Below, piece after piece: positions 8,153 to 16,500 of a stretch of 64,000 nt of DNA. Made by a program: the position numbers and the translations under genes. The notes beneath the pieces were generated by a model. The model saw only the letters and a list, made by a program, of their open reading frames with translations. It did no database searches and was not told the origin of the DNA. The DNA is from Elusimicrobiota bacterium (GTDB taxonomy: Bacteria; Elusimicrobiota; Elusimicrobia; UBA1565; UBA9628). Position 1 is the first letter of the stretch, and each line of letters opens with the position of its first letter. Where the stretch lies: contig JACRDT010000033.1 in the NCBI GenBank assembly GCA_016212795.1, positions 59,981 through 123,980 of the forward strand, given 5' to 3'.

Positions 8153-9671
8153 GCCCGGTCTGCTTGGGCTCGACGAACGCGGCCTTGGCCTGCTTGGCCT
8201 CGGCGAACGAGGCGGACTGGGCGCGGCCTTCCAGGAGCCAGGAGCGCAGGTAGGCCACCCGCTCGCGCTGGGAGACCGCCAGCGGCACCAGCCTCTTGGC
8301 CGCGGCGAGGACGTCGTCGGTCGTGAACTCGCGACCTTCGCTGAAGGCGAAGAACATCGCGTCGTTGACGGCGTTCTCGAGCTCGGCCCCGACGTAGGAG
8401 GGGGTCGCCGCGGCCAGGGCGTCGAGGTCGAAGCTCTCTGGCTTGCGGCCCCGCTTGCGCAGGTGGACGGCGAAGATGTCCTTGCGCTCCTGGAGGGCCG
8501 GCAGGTCCAGGAAGAAGATCTCGTCGAACCGGCCCCGACGCAGGAGCTCGGGCGGCAGCTGCGAGATGTCGTTGGCCGTGGCGACCACGAAGCAGGGCGA
8601 GCGCTTCTCGGAGAGCCAGGTCAGGATGGAGCCGAAGACCCGCATGCTTGTGCCCGCGTCGTTGCCGCCGTGGGCCAGGGCCTTCTCCATCTCGTCGATC
8701 CAGAGGACGCAGGGCGCCACCGCCTCGGCCAGGCGCAGGGCCTTGCGGGTGCGCTCCTCGGACTCGCCGACGAAGCTGCCAAACAGCGCGCCCACGTCGA
8801 AGCGCACGAGCGGCATGCCCCAGAGGTTGCCGATCATCTTGGCGGAGAGGCTCTTGCCCGTGCCGGGGATGCCGATGAGGGCGATCCCCTTGGGGACGGG
8901 CAGGCCGTAGGCGCGGGCCTCGGGCCCGAAGGCCCCGGCGCGGATCTTCAGCCAGCCCTTGAGCGCCTCGAGGCCGCCCACGTCGGAGGGCGTCTCGGTC
9001 ACGGGGTAGAACTCGAGGGCCTTGCTCTCGCGGATGATGTCCTTCTTCTCGGCCACGACCATGGCCACGTCCTCCTCCGTCAAGGCGCCGTCGGAGACGA
9101 TGCCCTTGGCGAAGACCCGCTGGGCCTGCGCCTTGGAGAGGCCGCTGGCGGCCTGGAGGAGGCGGGAGCGCCGGCCGTCCTCGACCGTGATGTGGAGGTC
9201 GGGGTTCTTGAGGAGCTCCGCGAGGGCCTCTCCGAGCTCGTCTTGGCCGGGCAGGGGCAGGCGCAGGAGCACGGCGCAGTCCTTGAGCTCCTCGGGCACC
9301 TCCGCGGCCGGGGTGGTCACGATCATGGAGCGCTTGGTGAAGACGAGCTCCTGAGCGACGGAGCGGAGCTTGCGCTTGAGCCGCTTGTCGGTCCAGGCGT
9401 CGTGGAAGTCGCGCAGCACGTAGACCGCCTTGTCCGGGCCCTTGAGGATATGGTCGAGGGCCGTGACCGCGTCGCTGCCGGACTGGATCGGGGTCCCTTC
9501 GTCGGTGAGGCAGCGGAAGCCGTCCGCCAGGTCCCAGGAGTAGCACGGCCGTCCTTTGGCCTCGCAGAGGCCCTTGACCAGGTCCACGGCCCGGGTCTCC
9601 TCCACGGTGGAGAGGATGATGAGGGTGCAGCGGCTGCGCAGCAGGATGTCGAGCTCGTCGGCGGTTGTCAT
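8139..9671 (-). CDS. AAA+ ATPase, Ycf46-like
   Basis: 510 residues. An N-terminal NTPase-like half ([20 protein letters not shown]) is followed by a classic AAA module: Walker [13 protein letters not shown], Walker [14 protein letters not shown], sensor ATANDI and the arginine-finger region [11 protein letters not shown]. Length and layout fit the Ycf46 group found in plastids, cyanobacteria and other bacteria, whose role is poorly known. The start overlaps the stop of a radical SAM gene (ATGA). The C-terminus reads [12 protein letters not shown]. The last seven residues appear to come from inserted DNA, because the repeat copy at 3411 stops directly after EPK. Confidence 0.9.
   Translation of the reverse strand: MTTADELDILLRSRCTLIILSTVEETRAVDLVKGLCEAKGRPCYSWDLADGFRCLTDEGTPIQSGSDAVTALDHILKGPDKAVYVLRDFHDAWTDKRLKRKLRSVAQELVFTKRSMIVTTPAAEVPEELKDCAVLLRLPLPGQDELGEALAELLKNPDLHITVEDGRRSRLLQAASGLSKAQAQRVFAKGIVSDGALTEEDVAMVVAEKKDIIRESKALEFYPVTETPSDVGGLEALKGWLKIRAGAFGPEARAYGLPVPKGIALIGIPGTGKSLSAKMIGNLWGMPLVRFDVGALFGSFVGESEERTRKALRLAEAVAPCVLWIDEMEKALAHGGNDAGTSMRVFGSILTWLSEKRSPCFVVATANDISQLPPELLRRGRFDEIFFLDLPALQERKDIFAVHLRKRGRKPESFDLDALAAATPSYVGAELENAVNDAMFFAFSEGREFTTDDVLAAAKRLVPLAVSQRERVAYLRSWLLEGRAQSASFAEAKQAKAAFVEPKQTGHVSS
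8163..8207 (-). repeat. 45-bp AAA+ 3'-end repeat, copy C (within the gene)
   Basis: Encodes [15 protein letters not shown] at the C-terminus of the AAA+ protein and is identical to copy A at 3411-3455. Confidence 0.9.
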
Positions 9672-10702
9672 GCCGGTCGGCCTCCTTGATGGGACGGCTT
9701 GAGCAGGCGGAAGTCCCGGGTCTTGTTGAACGCTCGGAGGCGCCTGAGCAGCGGCCCGTCGCCCGGGCGGATGAAGGACCCCCCCGGCGCGGCCAGGCCC
9801 TCGTCGTAGAGCCCCAGGTAGAGCGAGACGCGCTTGCCCCGGGCGGCCAGGGCCGCGCGGCGCAGCGAGTCCAGGCGCGGCGGGACGAAGCGGCCCGAGC
9901 GCAGCGCCGTCTCCAGGGGCGTCCCCCTGGCGGCGTAGGTCGCGTTGAGGTGCATGTTGATGACGGCCCCGTGCCGACGGGCGAGCCGGTCGAGGTACTC
10001 GATGCCCCGCTCGATGTCCCGGACGGCCTCGTCCTCCGACATGCCCGGCGCGGGCTTGAGCATGAAGTAGGCTTTGACGCCGAAGCCGTGGCGGCTGGCG
10101 ATGCGGACGGCGCGCTCGAAGTGGGCCTTGGAGAGGCCCTTCCGGAAGACGGCGTTGCGCAGGCGGTCGTCGTAGGCCTCGAAGCCCATGGCCAGCTCGA
10201 GGCCGGTCTTCACCGGGCCTTCCCCAAGGGCGCGGGCCAGGACCTCGAGCTCGACCTCGTCGATATGCTCGGCCCGGGTCTCCATGGCGAGGACCTTGAG
10301 CCGCGGGCAGCGCATGTTCATCTTGGCCACGAAGTAGAGCAGGGCCGTGGTGGACAGGGTGCGCTCGTCGAGGACCGAGCCGTTGTTGGAGAGGATGATC
10401 TTGCGCAGCCCGGCCAGCCGGCCGGGCGGGATCAGCCCGTCGAACACGCGGTCGATCTGCCGCATGATCATGTCGAAGGGGATGTGCCGCCGGCTCATGC
10501 GGGAGGGCAGGTTGCAGCCCAGGCACAAGGACCACAGGCAGGCCCGGGTATAGAGGACCAGGAAGAGCGCCTCTCCCTCCGGGGTCTCCTGGAACCAGTG
10601 CTCGGCGGGCTCGGCCGGGTCGTGCCGGTCGTCGAAGGAGTAGGTCTTGCCGGCCGAGCGCGTGTTCTCGATGAGCCTGGACTCGGGGGAGGTCTTCGCC
10701 AT
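9668..10702 (-). CDS. Radical SAM protein with unusual CX4CX2C motif
   Basis: 344 residues. The cluster motif is ACLWSLCLGC near residues 54-62, with spacing CX4CX2C where most radical SAM enzymes have CX3CX2C. A TIM-barrel pattern follows (IILSNNGSVLDE, VLAMETRAEHID, ELAMGFEAYDDRLR, AYFMLKPAPGMSEDEA), resembling Elp3/TIGR01210-type enzymes. It is translationally coupled to the Ycf46-like ATPase, which suggests a common process. A TAGAAT box 8 nt before the ATG suggests a nearly leaderless mRNA. The substrate is unknown. Confidence 0.85.
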   Translation of the reverse strand: MAKTSPESRLIENTRSAGKTYSFDDRHDPAEPAEHWFQETPEGEALFLVLYTRACLWSLCLGCNLPSRMSRRHIPFDMIMRQIDRVFDGLIPPGRLAGLRKIILSNNGSVLDERTLSTTALLYFVAKMNMRCPRLKVLAMETRAEHIDEVELEVLARALGEGPVKTGLELAMGFEAYDDRLRNAVFRKGLSKAHFERAVRIASRHGFGVKAYFMLKPAPGMSEDEAVRDIERGIEYLDRLARRHGAVINMHLNATYAARGTPLETALRSGRFVPPRLDSLRRAALAARGKRVSLYLGLYDEGLAAPGGSFIRPGDGPLLRRLRAFNKTRDFRLLKPSHQGGRPA

Positions 10703-10710
10703 GCGCTCAG

Positions 10711-10716
10711 ATTCTA
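10711..10716 (-). promoter_or_regulatory. -10 box (TAGAAT) for the radical SAM/AAA+ operon
   Basis: TAGAAT on the minus strand, 8 nt from the ATG at 10702; transcription would begin at or one base before the start codon. Confidence 0.5.
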
Positions 10717-10721
10717 CGATA

Positions 10722-11963
10722 TCATGCGGCGGGCGGGCACGGTGCCGGCCGGCCCCCGGGGTCTCGCGTCGCGGACGGCAGGACCCACCAGCAGAGCGCC
10801 GTGCCCAGGGAGCCGATGAGCATGAGCGCGGCGGCGGCCTTGTACTCCACGGCCGGCGCGGCGCCGGGGGAGGCGGCCCCCAGGAGGTCGTAGAGTTTCC
10901 CCCCCGCGGTGTTGGAGACGTAGGCGGCGATGTTGAAGACCGCCATGTAGGCCGCGAACACCGTCGCCTCGGCGCCCGCCGGCGAGGAGCGGGCCGCCAG
11001 GTCCATGAGGCTGAGCCTGAAGAAGACCCCGGTCAGCCCGAAGAGCACCGTCAGGACTGCCGCCGAGACGGGCCCCAGGTAGAGCAGGTAGAGCAGGCTC
11101 AAGGGGGCGCCCAGCCAGACCGCGGCGCGGGCGACGGCGGGAGCGCTCCAGAGCCTCCCCGCCGTCTTGCCGTAGGCGGCGGCCCCCACGACCCCCGCGA
11201 CGCCTCCGAGCGTGCTCAGCAGGCCGATGAACTTGGGCCCCAGCTTGAGGAAGCCGGTCTGGTAGTAGAACTGGGCCGTCCCCAGGAACGGGTTGAAGTT
11301 CCAGAGCAGGATCAGCAGGCTCAGGGCCCAGAAGCGCTTCTCCTTGAGCAGGCTTCCGAGGGCCTCGAGGGCGGGCCCCGCGGGCCGGGCGACCGGGAGG
11401 TCCGTGACGAAGAGGGAGGACAGGAGGATCATGGCGGGGAACGCCGCCGCCAAAGCGAAGATCCACCGCATGGGCACGTGGACCGTGAGCCATCCCCCGC
11501 CGACCCCGGTCAGGACGAGGGTCGCGTAGAGGGTCCCGATCTGCACCGCCTGGTAGAACCCCGTGGTCCCCCCGGCCTTGCCCCGCTCGACCATGACGCC
11601 GTCGCAGACGACGTCCGAGAGGATGACGCCGACGTTCATGGCGACCAGCAGGCCCAGCAGCCACCCATAGCGGTGGCCCGGCCGGCACGCCAGGGCGAGG
11701 AGGGAGGCCGTCGCGATGGCGGAGGCCGCGGCGATGTGGGGCAGGCGCCTGCGCCCTTTCCACGCCACCATGTCGGTCAGCGCCCCGAAGAGCGGCTTGA
11801 CCACGAACGGGAAGGTCATCCACGCCACGAAGACCGCCGACTCGCCGGCCGACAGGCCGAGCCCGTCCTTCAGGAGGTAGGACAGGGGCTCGAAGATGAT
11901 GCCGAGCATGCCCTGGGCGAAGTAGTTGACCGCGAAGAAGACGGACAGCCTATCGAAGGGCAA
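10722..11963 (-). CDS. Major facilitator superfamily transporter (BT1/folate-biopterin-like)
   Basis: 413 residues with about twelve hydrophobic segments. The loop between helices 2 and 3 reads VKPLFGALTDMVAWKGRRR, the MFS signature in the form seen in the BT1 folate/biopterin group and in related sugar and drug carriers. It overlaps the 3' end of tatC by 14 nt and is the last gene of the tatA operon. The substrate cannot be inferred. Confidence 0.85.
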   Translation of the reverse strand: MPFDRLSVFFAVNYFAQGMLGIIFEPLSYLLKDGLGLSAGESAVFVAWMTFPFVVKPLFGALTDMVAWKGRRRLPHIAAASAIATASLLALACRPGHRYGWLLGLLVAMNVGVILSDVVCDGVMVERGKAGGTTGFYQAVQIGTLYATLVLTGVGGGWLTVHVPMRWIFALAAAFPAMILLSSLFVTDLPVARPAGPALEALGSLLKEKRFWALSLLILLWNFNPFLGTAQFYYQTGFLKLGPKFIGLLSTLGGVAGVVGAAAYGKTAGRLWSAPAVARAAVWLGAPLSLLYLLYLGPVSAAVLTVLFGLTGVFFRLSLMDLAARSSPAGAEATVFAAYMAVFNIAAYVSNTAGGKLYDLLGAASPGAAPAVEYKAAAALMLIGSLGTALCWWVLPSATRDPGGRPAPCPPAA

Positions 11964-12696
11964 GCAGGGTGATCTCGAAGAGGACCAGGGTCGGGACGGC
12001 CAGCGCCACCTGGGAGAAGACGTCCGGCCCGGGCGTCAGGACCGCGGCCGCCAGGAACGCCAGGATGTACGCGTAGCCGCGGCGGGAGGCCAGGAACCCG
12101 CGCGAGACGAGTCCGGCCCGGTTGAGGACGAAGAGCACCAGCGGCAATTGGAACACGGCGCCGAAGGACAGGCACAGGCTCGCGGCGAAGCCCACGTAGG
12201 AGCCCACCGTGAGCAGGGGCTTGACGCTCTCGGAGCCGCAGGCCAGCAGGAAGCGCATCGCGGCCGGCAGGACCACGAAGTAGGCCAGCGCCATGCCCGC
12301 CACGAACAGGAGGTACGAGACCGGCGTCAGGAGGCGCACGGGCCTGCGCCAGCTCTCGTCGAGCGCCCGCGCCACGAAGAGCCAGGCCTGGTGCAGGACG
12401 GCGGGCAGCGACAGCAGGAAGCCCCCGAAGAGGGCGATCTTGAGCCTGGTCACGAAGGCGTCGGTCGGCCCCGTGAACACGAGCCCGCCGACCGGCAGGG
12501 CCAGGAACTCGAGGATGCGGCCGGACCAATGGAAGGTGACGACCGTCCCGGCCGCGACGCACGACAGCGAGACGATCAGCCTCGCGCGCAGCTCGGTCAG
12601 ATGCTCGACGAGAGTCATGGGCGGGTCGTCGGGGCGCAGGGGCTGGTCGACCAGGGCGGGGTCAGGAAGGGCGTTGGCGGGGCCGGGCTCAGGCAT
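11950..12696 (-). CDS. tatC: Twin-arginine translocase subunit TatC
   Basis: 248 residues, the usual TatC size, with six membrane segments. Family hallmarks are MTLVEHLTELRARLIVS at the N-terminus (E and R of the signal-peptide binding site), the segment SYLLFVAGMALAYFVVLPAA, the conserved FQLPLVLFVL, and TPGPDVFSQVALAVP near the end. It forms the Tat receptor for folded, cofactor-bearing proteins. tatA lies two genes upstream on the same strand, with a nucleotidyltransferase between. The 5' end overlaps that gene by 8 nt. Confidence 0.95.
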   Translation of the reverse strand: MPEPGPANALPDPALVDQPLRPDDPPMTLVEHLTELRARLIVSLSCVAAGTVVTFHWSGRILEFLALPVGGLVFTGPTDAFVTRLKIALFGGFLLSLPAVLHQAWLFVARALDESWRRPVRLLTPVSYLLFVAGMALAYFVVLPAAMRFLLACGSESVKPLLTVGSYVGFAASLCLSFGAVFQLPLVLFVLNRAGLVSRGFLASRRGYAYILAFLAAAVLTPGPDVFSQVALAVPTLVLFEITLLALR

Positions 12697-13081
12697 GCGG
12701 CGCCCCGTGCTCGTGATGGCACATGACCACGTGCTCCTTGCCGACGCACCAGGGGAGGCGCACGACCGAGGCGCCCAGGCGCTCCGCCGCGGCCGCGGTC
12801 TCCTCGTCGGGGAACCTCTGGTCGTAGCCCAAGGCGACGACGTCGGGCCTCTCGCGCCGCAGCGTCCTGGCGAAGCTCTCGGGCCGCCCGAGCACCACCC
12901 TGTCGGCGATGCCCAGGGCCTCCAGCCAACGCAGCCGCGTCGGGGCGTCCACGGCGCCCGTCTTGCGGTTGTGGGCGTCGTGGGCCAGGACCACCACGAG
13001 TTCGTCGGCCAGGGTCCGCGCCATGCGAAGCATCGAGAGATGCGCCCGATGGATGCGGTTGAAGCAGCCGGCGACCAGCAC
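12689..13081 (-). CDS. Cytidylyltransferase-family nucleotidyltransferase
   Basis: 130 residues, GTG start. The HxGH-type signature appears as GCFNRIHRAH, followed by VVVLAHDAHNRKTGAVDAPT and VVALGYDQRFPD. The latter fits the small archaeal FAD synthetase (RibL) and glycerol-3-phosphate cytidylyltransferase group. Expected chemistry is transfer of a nucleotidyl group from NTP to a phosphorylated small molecule. It sits between tatA and tatC; a cofactor link to Tat substrates is possible but only inferred. Confidence 0.82.
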   Translation of the reverse strand: MLVAGCFNRIHRAHLSMLRMARTLADELVVVLAHDAHNRKTGAVDAPTRLRWLEALGIADRVVLGRPESFARTLRRERPDVVALGYDQRFPDEETAAAAERLGASVVRLPWCVGKEHVVMCHHEHGAPHA

Positions 13082-13084
13082 CTT

Positions 13085-13130
13085 CCCCCTCCGGCGAGAG
13101 GAAAAGGTCCCGCGCCTTCGGGGACGGCGG
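13085..13130. repeat. Short dispersed repeat X, copy 1
   Basis: A GC-rich ~46-bp sequence beginning CCCCCTCCGGCGAG and containing CGGGGACGGCG. It aligns well with 18545-18590 and more loosely with 57829-57873. This copy lies between tatA and the nucleotidyltransferase gene. Confidence 0.6.
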
Positions 13131-13158
13131 TCCCTAGCCGCCAGCGTCCGCTTCTTCT

Positions 13159-13374
13159 TCAGGGGCGAAGGTCCTGGGAGGGGTTGGCGTCCCGATTGGG
13201 GCTCTTGGATTCGACCCGGGCGGGCTCCTCCCGGAGTCCTTCGGACAGGCCGGCTTTGAACAGGTTGACGGCCCGGCCCATGGACCTGGCCAGCTCCGGG
13301 ATCCTGCTGGGCCCGAACACGATCAGCGCGACGACGAGGACGAGCAGAAGCTCACCGTAACCGAGGTTGGGCAT
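13159..13374 (-). CDS. tatA: Twin-arginine translocase subunit TatA/E
   Basis: 71 residues: a short N-terminus, one membrane helix (LLLVLVVALIVFGPSRIPEL) with the conserved FGP hinge, an amphipathic helix (ARSMGRAVNLFKAGLSEGL) and a polar tail. This is the pore-forming Tat component. It is the first gene of the operon leading to tatC, and its stop lies 77 nt before the nucleotidyltransferase start. A palindromic element lies just upstream. Confidence 0.93.
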   Translation of the reverse strand: MPNLGYGELLLVLVVALIVFGPSRIPELARSMGRAVNLFKAGLSEGLREEPARVESKSPNRDANPSQDLRP

Positions 13375-13429
13375 GATAGAGCGAATTTACCAGATTTACG
13401 ACGGGGAGTCAAATCACTCGCCCCCCCTG

Positions 13430-13548
13430 TCACTCGCCCCCCCCACGGGGGGGCGAGTAGTGGGGGGGCATATTCTGTTTCATAAGGAACTTCCTAAATA
13501 ATACGGCAGATGCCCCCCGCTACTCGCCCCCCGTGGGGGGGCGAGTGA
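13430..13548. repeat. Paired-hairpin palindromic element, copy 1
   Basis: A hairpin at each end (ACTCGCCCCCCC against GGGGGGGCGAGT) encloses an imperfect inverted repeat (CATATTCTGTTTCAT against CGGCAGATGCCCCC). It begins and ends TCACTCGCC...GGCGAGTGA. A partial extra arm precedes it (13414-13429). It is inverted relative to copies 2 and 3. It lies between the divergent tatA and the TPR membrane gene and ends 9 nt before that gene's ATG. Confidence 0.9.
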
Positions 13549-13557
13549 AATGATATC

Positions 13558-16500
13558 ATGCGCGGGATGGCTCATCCGGGACGGACCGGGCGGGGCTCGG
13601 GCGCCTTCTTGCCCCTGCTGGCCTCCGGGCTGGCGGCGCTGCTCGCGGGCCTGGCCGCGGAGCGGGCGGGCCTGGCCGCCGCGGGCTTCGCGGCCGGGCA
13701 CGACTACAAGGTCTTCTGCGCGTCCACCGGGGACAACTTCGTGGGCCGCGGCGAGGCCCTCATCCACGGGGTCCCCTTCGGCGGCGTCTCGGCCAGCATG
13801 CCGCTGACCGTCGTGGCCAACGCCGCCCTCTGCAACCATGCGCCGGCCCCGGCGGCCTGGGCGGTCAGGCTCGGAGCCGTGGCCTTGACGCTGCTCCTGG
13901 TGTTCAGCCTGGGCTCCCAGCTGCACTCCCCCCTCTGCGGCGCCCTGGCGGTCTTCCTGGCCGTGCGGGCCTACACCTGGGGCTTCGACCTCGACGACAG
14001 GTGGCTCTACACTCCCCTGGTGCTGGTCGTTGCCAACCTCGCGGCGTGGCGGGCTCGCTCGCCGACGCCGGGACGCAGCGCCGCGCTCGGGCTCGCCGTC
14101 GGCGTCAGCCTGCTGGCGTACTCCCCGCTCTTCCTGTTCCCCCCGCTGCTGGGGGCCTGGGGCTTCCTCGGCCGGCCCCGGGGCCAGGCCCTGAGGCACC
14201 TGGCCGTCCTGGTCGCCGTCCCCCTGCTGCTCCTGCTGCCCTGGGCGGCCATGAACTGGCGCCTGCACCGGCAGGTCGTCCTCCTCGAGCACGGAAGGAC
14301 CGCTCTCAACGTCGTGACCGGCGCGCTGGGCATCGTGCCCGTCCTGCCTGGCGGCCACTTGGACCTGGCCGGCATCGCCCCGGGCCGGAGCCCGCTGGCG
14401 TGGGCCGCGGGCGAGGTCGGCCGCCACCCGGCGCGCTACGCGGCGGCGTGCGCCAGACGCCTCGTGTACGCCGTGCGCGGCCAGCCGCTGCTGTTCCTCC
14501 TGGCCTTCGCCGCGCTCCTGATGTTCCGAAGGCGGGAGGACCACGTCCAGGTGGCCCTGCTCGCGGGCTACTTCGTCGGCATCCACTGCCTGATGTCCGT
14601 GTCCCAGACCCACTTCCAGTCCATCTGGTTCGTCCTGGCCGCCCTCGCGGCGAGCCCCGTCGCGAGCCTGCTGGCGCGGCCGGCCCCCAGCGCCGCGAAG
14701 CGGACGCCCGTCCTGGCTTGGGCGGCGCTGGCCGCGGCGGCGGCGGCCTGCGTCGTCGTGCTCGCGCTCGTCATAGCGTACCCGGACCGGGCGGGGTCGC
14801 GGGCCGACCCGCTCGACGCCGCCTGCTCCGAGTGGCCGGCGGACCCTTGGCTCAGGGCCGAGCGGGGCGAACGCCTCCTGCGCCAGGGCCGGCTCGGAGG
14901 CGCGGTCAGCGACCTGTCGCTGGCCTTGAGGCTCGACGCTGGGCAGGAGCAGGCCCTGCGCCTGGCGTGGGCGCTCCTCGTGCAAGGCGGGCGCGCCGGG
15001 GACCTCGTGGAGCATCTCAAGTGGGACGACCCCCTGGTCGTGGGCCGGGCCTACGGCCTGATGACCCTCAGCCGCCTGGTCCGTGGACGGGAAAAGGAGG
15101 CGGGCGAGGCCTTCGGCCTCTGCGTCTCGGCGCTGGCCAAGGTCATGACGCCCGCGGAACCCCTGGAAACCCCGTATGAGCGGGAGGTCGTGGCCAGGCT
15201 GAGCTCGGCCGAGAAGAGCGCCGTCGCCGTCCTTCGCGGCCTCTTGTCGCCGTGGCCCGCGGCTGAGCGCCTGGCCATGGTCGAGCGCCTGGCCAAGCTT
15301 CCCGGCGTCCCCGGCGAACTGGCGGGCGAGGAGGCGGACTCGTTCCTCGAGTCAGGGGATCACCGGCAGGCCATGGCGCTGCTCGCCGCTCTGGCGAAAA
15401 AGTCGCCCTCCGACGCCGGCTTGAGGCGCAGGCTCGCCGGCGTCCACAGGGCCGCGGGCGAGCCCAGGCAAGCCCTGGCGGTGCTCGAGGGCCTGCTCAA
15501 GGAGGGTCCCGCGGACCCCTCCCTCCTCATGGAGTCGGCCGACGCCGCGGCCGCGGCCGGCGACAGGCCCAAAGCCCTCGGCCTGTGGGAGCGGGCTCTG
15601 GCCTCGGGCCCCGACGCCTCGGCCCGGCGCCGCATCGCCGCGGCCTTCATGGAGTCGGGCGAGCCGGCGAGGGCTTTGGCCGTCCTCGAAGGCCTTCGCC
15701 GCCGGGAGCCTCGGGACCCGGACCTGCTGACTGCATCGGCCGAAGCGTTGGCGGCCATGGGAGACCTGGCCGCGGCCTCGCGGCTGCTGCGGCGGGTGCC
15801 CGAACGCAAGGCGGACGCCGAAACGAGGCGCAGGCTCGCCAAGCTCTACATGACGGTGGGCGATCCGGCGGAATCCCTGAGGGTGCTGGAAGAGCTGCGC
15901 TGGGAACGACCCGGGGACATCGGGCTGATGGTGGAAACGGCCGAGGCGGCGCTGCCGCTGGACAGGGCCAAGGCGACGGCGCTCTTCCGTGATGCCCAAC
16001 GCTCGGGAGCGGACGAGGCCCTCCAGCGCAGGATCGCCATGGGCTGCATCGCCGTCGGCAGAGCCTGGGCGGCGTCGGAGATCCTGAGGGGGCTGCTGGA
16101 GAAGAAGCCCCGGGACGCCGGCCTGCTCATCGACCTGGCCCAAGCAGCGCTGGCGGAAGGCCTGCGGGCGGACGCGGCCATGGCGTTGACCCGGGCCTCG
16201 GCCGCCGGGCCGGACAGGACCCAGCGCAGGATGATGGCCGGGCTCTATCTCCAGCTCGACCAACCCCGCAAGGCCCTGCCGATCCTGCGGGGCCTGCTCG
16301 AGGGAAAGCCCGACGACGCCGGCCTGCTCGTCGAATCAGCCTACGCCGCGTCGCGGGCCGGCCTCCGGGAAGAGGCGGCCAAGGCCTTGGCGCGGGCCCG
16401 GGCCGTCGGCGTCGACGCGCCCGGCCGGCGCAGGATGGCGTCGGTGTATATGGGGATCGGCGAGCCCGGCAAAGCGGCCGGACTGCTCAGGCCCTTGCTG

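Larger units (their letters stand above)
3408..8207. mobile_element. Putative inserted islet bounded by copies of the AAA+ gene 3' end
   Basis: Copies of one 45-bp sequence lie at 3411-3455, 7659-7705 and 8163-8207, all in the same orientation. They bound two segments: a larger one with clearly lower GC and different codon use (TPR protein and three exported proteins) and a smaller one (membrane protein). The sequence is the 3' coding end of the AAA+ gene at 8139-9671. Only the distal copy (3411) is followed at once by a stop codon (TAG at 3408-3410). This looks like integration at a gene 3' end that regenerated the end. No recombinase gene is present, so the mechanism is inferred. Confidence 0.55.

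Noticed and set aside
9672..10535. Upstream extension of the AAA+ frame to 798 codons
   Set aside because: The extension is an out-of-frame reading of the radical SAM gene. The ATG at 9671 overlaps that gene's stop and begins a sensible N-terminus.
13430..13548. Palindromic element as a CRISPR repeat
   Set aside because: Copies are kilobases apart, with no spacer array and no cas genes.
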